Shown here: one piece after another, positions 35,246 through 43,322 of the stretch
How the letters are laid out: each line of letters starts with the position of its first letter
How positions within the stretch are numbered: position 1 is the stretch's first letter
Assembly (NCBI RefSeq): GCF_014202475.1
Contig: NZ_JACHGV010000008.1
Location: 186,001 to 250,000 of the forward strand
Length of the DNA stretch: 64,000 bases
From: Streptomyces paradoxus
GTDB taxonomy: Bacteria; Actinomycetota; Actinomycetes; Streptomycetales; Streptomycetaceae
Reading direction: 5' to 3'
Translations under genes and position numbers: made by a program
Notes under the pieces: model-generated
Told to the model about the DNA's origin: nothing
The model's database searches: none
Seen by the model: the letters and a program-made list of their open reading frames with translations, nothing else

Positions 35246-35920
35246 TCAGTACCGGGTCTTCCCCCACCGCCCCTGGTCCCCTTCCAGGCGCAGCTCGCGG
35301 CCCTGCCACCGCCGGCGCAGCCAGCGGTCGTGACTGGCGATCACGATCGCGCCCTGGTAGGAGTTGAGCGCGCTCTCCAGCTGGCCGACGCTGACCAGGT
35401 CGAGGTTGTTGGTCGGCTCGCCGAGCAACAGGACGTCAGGACGCTTGAGCAATTGGGCCGCGAGGCCGAGCGAGACGACCTGGCCGCCGCTGAGCGTGAC
35501 CAGGCTGCGGTCCAGGGCGAGACCGGCCAGGCCGAGGCGGTCGAGCTGGGCCCGGGTGCGCTCCTCGATGTCCCAGTCGTCGCCGATGGTGGTGAAGTGC
35601 TCCTCGCTGACGTCGCCCGACTCGACGGCGTCCAGGGCGCGGATCACGGCGGCGACGCCGAGGACCTCGGCGACGGTGAGGCCGCCGGTGAGGGGGAGGC
35701 TCTGCGGGAGGTGGCCCAGCGTCCCGTCGACGGACAACGAGCCGGCGGTGGGCCGGAGTTCACCGGCGATGAGCTTCAGCAGCGTGCTCTTGCCGGCACC
35801 GTTCGGAGCTACCAGGCCCGTGCGGCCGGTCGTGACGGTGAAGGACAGATCGCTGAAGACCGGGGTGTCGTCGGGCCAGGAAAAGGACAGGTTCGAGCAC
35901 ACGACGGCGGCGTCGGTCAC
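35246..35920 (-). CDS. Single-domain ABC-F-type ATPase with altered Walker motifs
   Basis: From GTG 35920 the 224-residue protein has one ABC domain: LVAPNGAGKSTLLKLIAGEL (Walker A region, first Gly replaced by Ala), TLSGGQVVSLGLAAQLLKRP (signature) and DVLLLGEPTNNLDLVSVGQL, where the Walker B Asp is Gly before the catalytic Glu. It ends AIVIASHDRWLRRRWQGREL. Normal ABC-F proteins have two such domains (about 540 residues). The end resembles the second domain and the start the first, so an internal deletion is possible. ABC-F proteins protect ribosomes from antibiotics. The gene is divergent from the rifamycin phosphotransferase and shares its control region. Confidence 0.78.
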   Translation of the reverse strand: MTDAAVVCSNLSFSWPDDTPVFSDLSFTVTTGRTGLVAPNGAGKSTLLKLIAGELRPTAGSLSVDGTLGHLPQSLPLTGGLTVAEVLGVAAVIRALDAVESGDVSEEHFTTIGDDWDIEERTRAQLDRLGLAGLALDRSLVTLSGGQVVSLGLAAQLLKRPDVLLLGEPTNNLDLVSVGQLESALNSYQGAIVIASHDRWLRRRWQGRELRLEGDQGRWGKTRY

Positions 35921-35960
35921 CCACCACGTCTGCGACTCCTTGATGCCGGTCAACGACAAA

Positions 35961-35987
35961 GGCAAGGAGAGAGATCTTCTCCTTGCC
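35961..35987 (-). promoter_or_regulatory. Stem-loop at the 5' end of the ABC-F transcript
   Basis: GGCAAGGAG (35961-35969) pairs with CTCCTTGCC (35979-35987) around a nine-base loop. The predicted transcription start of the ABC-F gene is near 35989, so the leader would open directly with this hairpin, 40 bases before the GTG. It could stabilise the mRNA or tune translation. A leader-peptide attenuator does not fit, as there is no room for one. Confidence 0.45.
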
Positions 35988-35995
35988 TGTCTCAA

Positions 35996-36024
35996 GTTAT
36001 AGCGCACAGGGGGGCTTGCGGCAA
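35996..36024 (-). promoter_or_regulatory. Promoter of the ABC-F gene (-35 TTGCCG, -10 TATAAC, 17-bp spacer)
   Basis: On the minus strand TTGCCG (36024-36019) and TATAAC (36001-35996) are separated by exactly 17 bases, a good vegetative sigma-factor promoter. The -35 box lies inside the rifamycin-associated element, so a factor bound there would act directly on this promoter. Confidence 0.6.
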
Positions 36025-36029
36025 GGCCC
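36011..36029. promoter_or_regulatory. Rifamycin-associated element (RAE), 19 bp
   Basis: GGGGCTTGCGGCAAGGCCC is an imperfect inverted repeat (GGGCTTGC/GCAAGGCCC). It matches, as far as I recall, the 19-bp element conserved upstream of rifamycin-inactivating genes in actinomycetes that is needed for rifamycin induction. It ends 57 bases before the rph start and lies about 90 bases from the ABC-F start, in the shared divergent region. Confidence 0.75.
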
Positions 36030-36086
36030 GGGGGACGGCGCAGAATCGTCGACCGAAGCCACAACCTGCGGAAACGGGGACACGAC

Positions 36087-38696
36087 GTGCGTGCGTTGGA
36101 GACGACCGAGCCATACGTGCTGGATCTTCGGGAGGTCGACGAGACACAGATCGCGGTCGTCGGCGGCAAGGGCGCGCACCTGGGCGCGCTGTCGCGGATC
36201 GAGGGCATCCGTGTGCCCGGGGGCTTCTGCGTGACGACGGACGCCTTCCGGCGGATCGTGACGCGGGCGCCGTCGATCGAGGATCTGCTCGACCGGCTGT
36301 CCCGCTCGGACCCGGACGACCGGGACGCGATCCGCACGCTCAGCGCGCGCATGCGCCGGACCATCGAGGGGATCGCCCTCCCGGACGATCTCGCGGCGGC
36401 GATCACCGGCGCGCTCGCCCGGCACGGCGAGCAGGCCGCCTACGCCGTCCGCTCCAGCGCGACGGCGGAGGACCTGCCGACGGCGTCCTTCGCCGGCCAG
36501 CAGGACACCTACCTGAACGTCATGGGGCCGACGGCGATCCTCCAGCACGTCAGCCGGTGCTGGGCCTCGCTGTTCACCGAGCGGGCCGTCACCTACCGCC
36601 GGCGCAACGGTATCGATCACCGCACGGTCCACATGGCCGTGGTCGTGCAGCGGATGGTCCTCCCGGACGCGGCCGGCATCCTCTTCACCGCCGACCCCGT
36701 CACCGGCAACCGGAAGGTGGCCACCGTGGACGCCGGCTTCGGCCTCGGCGAGGCCCTGGTGTCCGGCCTGGTGAACCCCGACGTCTTCAAGGTGCGGGAC
36801 GGCGAAGTCGTCGCCAGGACGATCGCCGCCAAACAGCGCGCCGTTCACCCCCTGCCGGCCGGCGGTACACAGGAGAGAACGGTCGACTCACAGCGGCAGG
36901 AGCAGCCGGCGCTGACGGATGCGCAGGCCGTACAGCTCGCGCACCTCGGGCGGCGGATCGAAGCGCACTTCGGCCGACCGCAGGACATCGAATGGTGCCT
37001 GGCCGACGACGGCTTCCAGATCGTGCAGAGCCGGCCGATCACGACGCTGTTCCCGGTCCCCGAGACCGACGACGAGGAGAATCACGTCTACGTCTCCGTC
37101 GGTCATCAGCAGATGATGACCGACCCCATGAAGCCCCTGGGGCTCTCCGTGTGGAAGCTGACGGCCATGGCGCCGATGACCGAGGCCGGCGGGAGGCTGT
37201 GGGTCGACGCCACCCGGGCCCTGACGACGCCCACGAGCCGCACGGGCCTCCTCGACCTCGTGGGGAGAGGCGATCCGCTGACCCGGGACGCGCTGGAGAC
37301 CGTCCTCGAAGACGACTTCGTCCCGCTGCTCCCGGACTCGGAGCCCAGCGGACCCCCGGCCGACGGAAAGCCCGCCCCGATCGACACCGATCCGGCCATC
37401 GTCGCCCGGCTGATCGAGCGCAGCGAGGCGTCCATCGCCGGCCTGCGGCGCGACATCGGCACGAAGTCCGGACCGGCGCTGTTCGACTTCCTGCTGGAGG
37501 CCTTCACGGAGCACAAACGGGTCCTCAGCGACCCGCTGAGCATCCAGGTGATCATGGCGGGGATGGAGGCCACCTGGTGGCTCAACGACAAGCTGCACGA
37601 GTGGCTGGGGGAGAAGAACGCGGCTGACACGCTCACGCTGTCCGCCCCCGACAACGTCACCTCGGAGATGGGACTGGCGCTGCTCGACGTCGCCGACGTG
37701 ATCCGTCCGCATCCGGACGTGGTCGCGTTCCTGCGGAACGTCGAGGACGACGGCTTCCTGGACGGGCTGGCGAAGCTCCCGGGCGGGCCGGAAGCGCGCG
37801 ACGCCATCGAGACCTACCTCGACCGGTACGGCATGCGCTGTGCCGGCGAGATCGACATCACGAGGCCCCGCTGGCGCGAACGCCCGAGCACGCTCGTGCC
37901 GGCGATCCTCGACAACGTCAGGAACTTCGGACCGGGTGCGGCCGAGCGGCGCTTCGAGGAAGGACGGAAGGAGGCGGAGAAGAAGGAACAGGACGTGCTG
38001 ACACGCCTGCGGTCCCTGCCCGGCGGGGAGAGCAAGGCCGAGGAGACCAAGCGGATGATCGACCGGGTCCGCACCTTCATCGGATACCGGGAGTACCCGA
38101 AGTACGACATCGTCAGCCGCCTCTTCGTCTACAAGCAGGCGCTGCTGGAGGAGGCCGGGCGCCTCGTGCGGGCCGGCGTGCTCCGCGAGCCGGAGGACGT
38201 CTTCTACCTCACGTTCCAGGAACTCCAGGAGGTCACACGCTCGAACCGAGTGGACGACCGGCTCGTCCAGCAGCGCATGGACGCGTTCCGTTCGTACGAC
38301 GCGCTCACACTTCCCCGGGTCCTCACATCGGACGGCGAGACCTTCAACGGGGCGTACCGGCGCGACGACGTGCCGGACGGTGCCCTGATCGGCCTGCCGG
38401 TGTCCGGCGGGACCGTCGAGGGACGGGCCCGCGTCATCCTGGACATGGCGCAAGCCGACCTCGAAGCGGGCGACATCCTGGTCACCGCCTACACGGACCC
38501 CAGTTGGTCCCCCCTGTTCGTCGGCATCGCCGGCCTGGTGACGGAGGTGGGCGGCCTGATGACGCATGGAGCGGTGATCGCCCGCGAGTACGGCTTGCCG
38601 GCCGTCGTGGGCGTGGATCAGGCCACCCGGCTGATCCGGGACGGACAGCGGATCCGCGTGCACGGTACGGACGGGTACATCGAGATCCTGTCCTGA
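36087..38696 (+). CDS. rph: Rifamycin-inactivating phosphotransferase
   Basis: The 869-residue protein has the three Rph parts. An N-terminal ATP-grasp domain (about 1-315) shows VVGGKGAHLGALSRIEGIRV, AVRSSATAEDLPTASFAGQQ and IEWCLADDGFQIVQSRPITT. A rifamycin-binding region (about 330-750) opens with HVYVSVGHQQMMTDPMKPLG. The C-terminal swivelling PEP-utiliser domain carries the phosphohistidine in GLMTHGAVIAREYGLPAVVG (His827, equivalent to the catalytic histidine of known Rph). It moves the beta-phosphate of ATP to the C21 hydroxyl of rifamycins, giving AMP and inactive drug. GTG 36087 has GGAAACGGGGA upstream. The RAE upstream predicts induction by rifamycin. Confidence 0.95.
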   Translation: MRALETTEPYVLDLREVDETQIAVVGGKGAHLGALSRIEGIRVPGGFCVTTDAFRRIVTRAPSIEDLLDRLSRSDPDDRDAIRTLSARMRRTIEGIALPDDLAAAITGALARHGEQAAYAVRSSATAEDLPTASFAGQQDTYLNVMGPTAILQHVSRCWASLFTERAVTYRRRNGIDHRTVHMAVVVQRMVLPDAAGILFTADPVTGNRKVATVDAGFGLGEALVSGLVNPDVFKVRDGEVVARTIAAKQRAVHPLPAGGTQERTVDSQRQEQPALTDAQAVQLAHLGRRIEAHFGRPQDIEWCLADDGFQIVQSRPITTLFPVPETDDEENHVYVSVGHQQMMTDPMKPLGLSVWKLTAMAPMTEAGGRLWVDATRALTTPTSRTGLLDLVGRGDPLTRDALETVLEDDFVPLLPDSEPSGPPADGKPAPIDTDPAIVARLIERSEASIAGLRRDIGTKSGPALFDFLLEAFTEHKRVLSDPLSIQVIMAGMEATWWLNDKLHEWLGEKNAADTLTLSAPDNVTSEMGLALLDVADVIRPHPDVVAFLRNVEDDGFLDGLAKLPGGPEARDAIETYLDRYGMRCAGEIDITRPRWRERPSTLVPAILDNVRNFGPGAAERRFEEGRKEAEKKEQDVLTRLRSLPGGESKAEETKRMIDRVRTFIGYREYPKYDIVSRLFVYKQALLEEAGRLVRAGVLREPEDVFYLTFQELQEVTRSNRVDDRLVQQRMDAFRSYDALTLPRVLTSDGETFNGAYRRDDVPDGALIGLPVSGGTVEGRARVILDMAQADLEAGDILVTAYTDPSWSPLFVGIAGLVTEVGGLMTHGAVIAREYGLPAVVGVDQATRLIRDGQRIRVHGTDGYIEILS

Positions 38697-38730
38697 CGCG
38701 ATGTGAGGGGGACGGGGGCCCCGTCTGAGG

Positions 38731-39256
38731 GTGCTTCACGGCGGCAGTGGTCCCGCCGTGCTGCTGCAGGGTCATCCCCGCACGCATGCGACCTGGCACC
38801 GGGTGGCCCCGCTGCTGGCGGCGGCCGGCCATACGGTGGTCTGCCCGGACCTGCGGGGCTGCGGGCGGGTCCGAGAAGCCCGCCACCGACCCCGAGCACC
38901 GCCCGTACTCCCAGCGCGCCATGGCGGGGGACTGCCTGGCGGTCATGCGCCGCCTCGGCACGAACGGTTCGCCGTCGTCGGGCACGACCGGGGCGGGTAC
39001 GTGAGGACTACCGCGCCGGCCTCGGTATCGACCGCGAGCACGACGACGCCGACCAGCGGGCCGGTCCCGTGTCGACAGCCCGCTCCAGGTGCTGTGGGCC
39101 ACGCACGACGACATGGCCGGCCTCTACGGCGACGTCCTGGGCGTCGGGCGAGACGGGGCGGGCGACCGCCTCGAAGGGGGACCGATCGACTCCGGGCACC
39201 ACATGTCCCAAGAGGCGCCCGACGCCCTCGCTGCGGCCCTGCTCGGCTTCCGGGGG
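38731..39256 (+). pseudogene. Haloacetate-dehalogenase-like alpha/beta hydrolase relic
   Basis: Fragments in shifting frames spell the family: VLLQGHPRTHATWHRVAPLL, AAAGHTVVCPDLRGCG, then in another frame GSEKPATDPEHRPYSQRAMA and LAVMRRLG, then FAVVGHDRGGY (nucleophile Asp), and after a large internal gap EDYRAGLGIDREHDDADQRA, LQVLWATHDDMAGLYGDVLG and GHHMSQEAPDALAAALLGF. At least three frameshifts and loss of the middle third (cap domain) make it non-functional. Confidence 0.75.
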
Positions 39257-39288
39257 AACGGACCCGACGGGGACACGGTCGACTCGGG

Positions 39289-39654
39289 TCAAGCGGTCAG
39301 AGCCTGCTCCGTCGTGGCGTGGCAGGGAATGAGGGTGTCGACGCCGACCAGTTCCAGGACACGCAGGACCGATCTCTGAGCGCCGGCGATGCGCACCCAG
39401 CCGTCCGCGCTGCTCGCCTGCTGGTGTGCGGCGACGAAGACGTTGATGCCGCTGGAGTCCATGAAGGTCACCCCGCTGAGATCCGCGACGGTCCGCGGGG
39501 GCACCGCGCCGCCCTCGGCCAGCAGGGCCTCGCTGAGCACGTCCTGCACGTCGTGATCGATCTCGCCCCGCAGTGTCACGACCCGGATGCCTCCGGCCAT
39601 GCGGTGTTCGGCGTGGAGCCGGCCCGGCCGGTCCGCTTTCTCGCGCTGGGACAC
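39289..39654 (-). CDS. Anti-sigma-factor antagonist (STAS domain)
   Basis: The 121-residue protein starts at GTG 39654 with GAGGAG just upstream. The STAS fold is clear: GGIRVVTLRGEIDHDVQDVL, PPRTVADLSGVTFMDSSGIN (phosphorylatable Ser in MDSSG) and RSVLRVLELVGVDTLIPC. RsbV/SpoIIAA-type proteins bind and neutralise anti-sigma kinases when dephosphorylated. A divergent HATPase gene 170 bases away is the obvious partner, and the SpoIIE phosphatases at 11-16 kb could act on it. Confidence 0.88.
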   Translation of the reverse strand: MSQREKADRPGRLHAEHRMAGGIRVVTLRGEIDHDVQDVLSEALLAEGGAVPPRTVADLSGVTFMDSSGINVFVAAHQQASSADGWVRIAGAQRSVLRVLELVGVDTLIPCHATTEQALTA

Positions 39655-39823
39655 CTTCTCCTCGACTGTGTTTAGGCTTGCCCGGTCAGAATGTGCACGG
39701 TTGATTCTGCCCCACCGCCCCGGCCGGATGCACGCGGGCGGCTGTGCCGAACAACACCCTTGTGGCATGCGGGGCCGCAGAACGGGTACCGGCGCGCGTG
39801 AACGGGGAGTGAGGGCGAGGCCA

Positions 39824-40282
39824 GTGGAATCTGCTGCCGACGGTGACGGCTGTACGACGCCGGACGTGCATCTCCTGCGCGTCGCGTACGCTTTGGACGG
39901 AGACGACAGCTGCATCGCGGACGCCCGCCATCATGCCGCCGCCTTCCTCGACAAGGCGCGCGACGACCAGCACCTGCCGGTTTCGGCCCGGGCGAGGGAC
40001 CTCACCCAGCTGGTCGTCAGCGAGCTCGTCACCAACACCCGCAAGTACGCTCCCGGCCCCGTCCTGCTGGAATTGCGCGTCACCGCCCGCACCGTGGAAA
40101 TCAGTGTGTGGGACAGCGACCCGAAGGTCCCCGCGGCCCGCGCCGCCGATCCCAGCAGGATCGGCCAGCACGGCTTGGAGATCGTGAAGGCCGTGGCCGA
40201 GGACTTCGAGGTACAGCGAGAGCCGGTCGGCAAACGCATCACGGCCCGTATCGCCCTGACCGACGGTCCGGGCCACTTCTGA
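39824..40282 (+). CDS. Anti-sigma-factor kinase (RsbW-like HATPase)
   Basis: The 152-residue protein is read from GTG 39824. The HATPase_c_2 fold has VSARARDLTQLVVSELVTNT, RKYAPGPVLLELRVTARTVE, VWDSDPKVPAARAADPSRIG and QHGLEIVKAVAEDFEVQREP (N, G1 and G2 boxes). Such kinases sequester a sigma factor and phosphorylate the STAS antagonist. It pairs with the divergent STAS gene at 39289-39654. Confidence 0.87.
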   Translation: MESAADGDGCTTPDVHLLRVAYALDGDDSCIADARHHAAAFLDKARDDQHLPVSARARDLTQLVVSELVTNTRKYAPGPVLLELRVTARTVEISVWDSDPKVPAARAADPSRIGQHGLEIVKAVAEDFEVQREPVGKRITARIALTDGPGHF

Positions 40283-40385
40283 TGCATCCGAGCACGGGGC
40301 GATCGCTGCCTGGTCGGCGTGCGTTTCGGCCGCGCGCTCAAGGGCTTCCGGTCGACTGCTGCGCGACACCGCATAGCCTGCCCGG

Positions 40386-41324
40386 ATGAGGCGTATGGAC
40401 CGTGCCGCAGCGACAATCGTCGGCTCCGCCGTCGGCGACGCGCTGGGAGCACCCTTCGAGTTCGGTCCCGCGGGTACGTTCTCTGCCCGTTTCCCGGAGG
40501 CGGGGAGCTGTGGCGAGATGTGCGGAGGCGGCGGTTGGGAACCGGGCGAGGGCACGGACGACACGCAGCTGGCCGTTCTCATCGCGGAGTCACTGCTGCA
40601 GCGCGGCGGACTGGACTTGCCGGACATCTTCTCCCGCTTCCAACGCTGGGCAGCGGCGGGCCCCAAGGACATCGGCGTGCAGACCGAGGACGTCCTGACG
40701 AACGGCATGCCGTGGGATCTGGCCGCCGCGATTCAGTTCCAGGTCAACGGGCGGGCAGCCGGCAACGGTTCACTGATGAGGGCATCGACATCTGCGGTCT
40801 ACTTCGCCCGTGCCGGCCGGACGGTGACGATGGACGCCGCCCGGCGCATCGCTGCCCTTACCCACGGCGACCGCGCCGCCTGGGAAGGAACGGCCGTATT
40901 CCACGAACTCGTTCGCCTGGGCCTGCAAGGCGCTGACCCGATCGGCGCCCTGCCTGCCGTTCTGGACCTCGTCCACCCCGACCACCGCCGGCGATATGGC
41001 ACGGTCCTCGCTCCTGACTGGCATCCCGACCAGGCAACCGAGTTCAACGGCGCAGTCTGGCCCTGTCTCGGGTCGGCGGTCTGGGCTCTGCGCACCACGA
41101 ACAGCTTCGAGCACGCCCTGCGCGCGGCGGTCGACCTGGGCGGTGACACCGACACCGTCGCAGCCGTCACCGGAGGTCTCGCGGGCGCCTGCTACGGATG
41201 GGAAGCGATCCCTGCTCGCTGGACCGACCCCTTGCACGTGCCCTTGCCCGGGTTCGGCGGACGTGTCTTGCGGCTGCCAGATCTCATCGATCTCGCGCAC
41301 CACCTCGAAGCCGACACGGACTGA
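40386..41324 (+). CDS. ADP-ribosylglycohydrolase (DraG-like)
   Basis: The 312-residue protein starts MRRMDRAAATIVGSAVGDAL, the GxxxGDALGxPxE opening of the family. It continues GEGTDDTQLAVLIAESLLQR (metal-binding TDDT), QVNGRAAGNGSLMRASTSAV (GNGxxMR), IAALTHGDRAAWEGTAVFHE (THxD-like) and VDLGGDTDTVAAVTGGLAGA (GGDTDT metal site). All five signature motifs are present. It removes ADP-ribose from proteins or small molecules using two Mg ions. Confidence 0.92.
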   Translation: MRRMDRAAATIVGSAVGDALGAPFEFGPAGTFSARFPEAGSCGEMCGGGGWEPGEGTDDTQLAVLIAESLLQRGGLDLPDIFSRFQRWAAAGPKDIGVQTEDVLTNGMPWDLAAAIQFQVNGRAAGNGSLMRASTSAVYFARAGRTVTMDAARRIAALTHGDRAAWEGTAVFHELVRLGLQGADPIGALPAVLDLVHPDHRRRYGTVLAPDWHPDQATEFNGAVWPCLGSAVWALRTTNSFEHALRAAVDLGGDTDTVAAVTGGLAGACYGWEAIPARWTDPLHVPLPGFGGRVLRLPDLIDLAHHLEADTD

Positions 41325-41369
41325 CGCGGTCCGGCGTTGAGTACCGGGGATTACGTCACAGGGTGCGCG

Positions 41370-41840
41370 TCAGGAGATCCACGCCCCACTGTGCCGGTGC
41401 CGGTCCAATCGCACGGCGGAGAACTCGTCCTCACCGCCGCTCGCCGCCACACCCAATCGCCGTAGCGCTTGGGAGATCGGGCTGCCGGCCGGCGGGAAGG
41501 GCTCGCCCTCGTCCACGTGGAGCGGTGCCATCGCGATGGTGCCGCCGTCCCAGACGGCAGCCCGCTGCTCGCCCACGCCGCCGAAGTACTCCGCCTCCAC
41601 GTACGCCACCGGCCCATCGGCTGACCAGTCGGCGAGTGTCTTCTCGAACCCTTTGGGGAGCCGCTGGAACCCCAGCTCGCCTTCACCGGTGCCGTCTGTC
41701 CTCGTTTCGAACAATGCGTCTGTCATCGGCATCAGAGACAGGCCCTGTCCGATCGGCGCCAGCCGGGCTGCCGACATGCCCCGAGTGGCAGCACGCAGTG
41801 TCTCCTCGGCGGCGATCACTGCCTGCAGCTCGTAACTCAT
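41370..41840 (-). CDS. Hypothetical protein, soluble
   Basis: The 156-residue protein starts MSYELQAVIAAEETLRAATR and reads LAPIGQGLSLMPMTDALFET, PKGFEKTLADWSADGPVAYV, EAEYFGGVGEQRAAVWDGGT and RRLGVAASGGEDEFSAVRLD. This resembles small single-domain proteins found across Streptomyces, some annotated as immunity-like, but I cannot assign a function. No signal or membrane segment. Confidence 0.7.
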   Translation of the reverse strand: MSYELQAVIAAEETLRAATRGMSAARLAPIGQGLSLMPMTDALFETRTDGTGEGELGFQRLPKGFEKTLADWSADGPVAYVEAEYFGGVGEQRAAVWDGGTIAMAPLHVDEGEPFPPAGSPISQALRRLGVAASGGEDEFSAVRLDRHRHSGAWIS

Positions 41841-41931
41841 CTCTGCAACTTCCTCGTTGAGGGCCCCTGAGCGCCGACGCCGTGAGTCGGCCGACGACGC
41901 CCCCGTCGGCCGGGCCCGATGCACGGTATCC

Positions 41932-42447
41932 CTATACGGCTTCAGCGATCCGCTGGGCGGCCTGGGCAGGGGTGAGGTGCGTGGTGTCCACGACCTCGGC
42001 CTCGTCGTGCAGCCACGTGCGGGCCGCCTCGGCGTAGGGCTCAAGGTATTCGAGGCGGAACGAGGAGGGGCCGAGCACCGTGTCTCCCTCGATGCGCTTG
42101 CGCAGGGTGTCCTGGTCGGCGTGGAGGACGAAGTGCCGTACGGGAATGGCGTGTTCGGCGAGGCCTGAACTGATCTCGCGCCAGTACTGCTCGACCAGGA
42201 CGGTCATCGGCATCACCAGAGTGCCGCCGGTGTAGTCGAGGACTCTGCGGGCGGTCTCGACCACGAGCGGCCGCCACGGCGGCCAGTGCTGGAAGTTCCC
42301 CGTCCAGGGCAGCCCGGGCTTGATGTCCATGAGTGTCTCGCCGACCTTCTCGGCGTCGAACACCCGTGAATCCGGTAACAGTTGCTGCACGAGCGCACTG
42401 GTCGTGGTCTTGCCCGCGCCGTGGGTGCCGTTGAGCCATACGATCAT
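41932..42447 (-). CDS. TmrB-like P-loop ATP-binding protein
   Basis: The 171-residue protein starts MIVWLNGTHGAGKTTTSALV, a Walker A P-loop at the extreme N-terminus. It has DSRVFDAEKVGETLMDIKPG, GNFQHWPPWRPLVVETARRV, VRHFVLHADQDTLRKRIEGD and a C-terminal helix QAAQRIAEAV. Length and layout match TmrB-type proteins (tunicamycin resistance) and related small-molecule kinases with AAA fold. The substrate is unknown. Confidence 0.8.
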   Translation of the reverse strand: MIVWLNGTHGAGKTTTSALVQQLLPDSRVFDAEKVGETLMDIKPGLPWTGNFQHWPPWRPLVVETARRVLDYTGGTLVMPMTVLVEQYWREISSGLAEHAIPVRHFVLHADQDTLRKRIEGDTVLGPSSFRLEYLEPYAEAARTWLHDEAEVVDTTHLTPAQAAQRIAEAV

Positions 42448-42498
42448 GGGGCAAACGCTAGCGCGCTGGGGCCTCGGCCGGTTTCGTGTCCGGAGGGC

Positions 42499-42700
42499 TC
42501 ACGCCACGAAAATGCAGAACGGATGGCCCGCAGGATCGGCGTAGACCCGGAAGGGCTCGTCGGGCCCCTGCTCGTTGTCGGACCGCAGGCTGCCGCCGAG
42601 GCTCAGCACACGCTCATGCCGTGCCTTGAGATCCTCGACCGTTTTGACCCTCAGGTCTCAGGTCCACGTGCAGACATGCGATCCCCTCTGGCCGCTCGTG
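42499..42700 (-). pseudogene. VOC/glyoxalase-fold protein fragment, frameshifted by a 7-bp tandem duplication
   Basis: Minus-strand reading gives HERPEGIACLHVDL, then after a shift DLRVKTVEDLKARHERVLSL, GGSLRSDNEQGPDEPFRVYA and DPAGHPFCIFVA with a stop: the C-terminal half of a VOC protein. The shift is explained by an exact tandem repeat of TCAGGTC on the plus strand (42651-42657 and 42658-42664); removing one copy restores the frame. The N-terminal half is missing. Confidence 0.7.
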
Positions 42701-42742
42701 TGCTGATCATCGGCTCGCCCCACCGCGCAGCAGCCCGGCTTT

Positions 42743-42973
42743 TCACGCCGCCTTGCCGTGACGGCGGGAACGCCGGGCCCGAGTGCGCCCGGCGGCGGGC
42801 GGGCCGGCGTCGTGGACCAGGCGCAGATGACGTTTGCGGGCATGGCGGGCCGCCGAGGGGCGGGCCGATAACCGGTCCTCGACGCGGTCCATCACGAACA
42901 GCAGCACACCCAGAGCCGGCAGCAGCAGCACGGCGACAGCGATCACAACCCAGTCCCTCCCGGTCGATGACAC
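42743..42973 (-). CDS. Small single-pass membrane protein with basic tail
   Basis: From GTG 42973, 76 residues: one N-terminal helix (DWVVIAVAVLLLPALGVLLF) followed by a highly basic tail (RHARKRHLRLVHDAGPPAAG, RTRARRSRRHGKAA). Small proteins of this build are common in Streptomyces. The basic tail would lie in the cytosol near lipid or nucleic acid. Function unknown; a chance frame is possible. Confidence 0.45.
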   Translation of the reverse strand: MSSTGRDWVVIAVAVLLLPALGVLLFVMDRVEDRLSARPSAARHARKRHLRLVHDAGPPAAGRTRARRSRRHGKAA

Positions 42974-43071
42974 CCGGGTGCCCAGGGAGGAGCCACGTCG
43001 GCAGCGGACAGATGTGAAGGTCTGGTGACCGCTGGGTGCGGGCGGCGCGCGGCACGCCGGTCCGGGGGACT

Positions 43072-43101
43072 GCCCGGTCCGTCAGGCGTGACGGACCGGG
43101 C
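43072..43101 (-). terminator. Stem-loop at the end of the carbohydrate-binding fragment
   Basis: A perfect 13-base stem (43072-43084 with 43089-43101) and a four-base loop overlap the last codons of the minus-strand fragment that ends at 43082. It was probably the terminator of the original full-length gene. Confidence 0.5.
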
Positions 43102-43310
43102 GTTCTACGGCAGCTGACTCCCGCGCGTACGGGGCGACGCTGATCCGGTCGATCAGTGGTGCGTAGCGCGAGCGGAGCAGCACGCCTGGGAAGGTGTCCG
43201 AGGCGTAGGTGGTGCCGTCGAACTTCGGCAGTTCCTCGGAACGGAAACCGATCGTGTTCGTCCCCTTCTTCAACTGGACCGGGACGGTCAGCTCCCGGCG
43301 AGCACCCGGC
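43082..43310 (-). pseudogene. C-terminal carbohydrate-binding (CBM35-like) fragment of a lost glycoside hydrolase
   Basis: The tail of the frame reads RRELTVPVQLKKGTNTIGFR, SEELPKFDGTTYASDTFPGV and LLRSRYAPLIDRISVAPYAR. The LKKGTNTI...APxIDRIxV pattern is that of the last strands of CBM35-type modules in secreted glycosidases. Upstream sequence is antisense to another gene fragment, so the enzyme itself is gone. Confidence 0.6.
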
Positions 43311-43322
43311 GCCGACCTGCCC

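Noticed and set aside
35961..35987. ABC-F leader attenuator with an upstream peptide
   Set aside because: The predicted transcript begins at the hairpin itself, leaving no room for a leader peptide.
34943..37627. 894-codon plus-strand frame spanning the acetyltransferase, ABC-F and rph genes
   Set aside because: It crosses three well-supported genes in other frames and reads as low-complexity Arg/Gly/Pro sequence.
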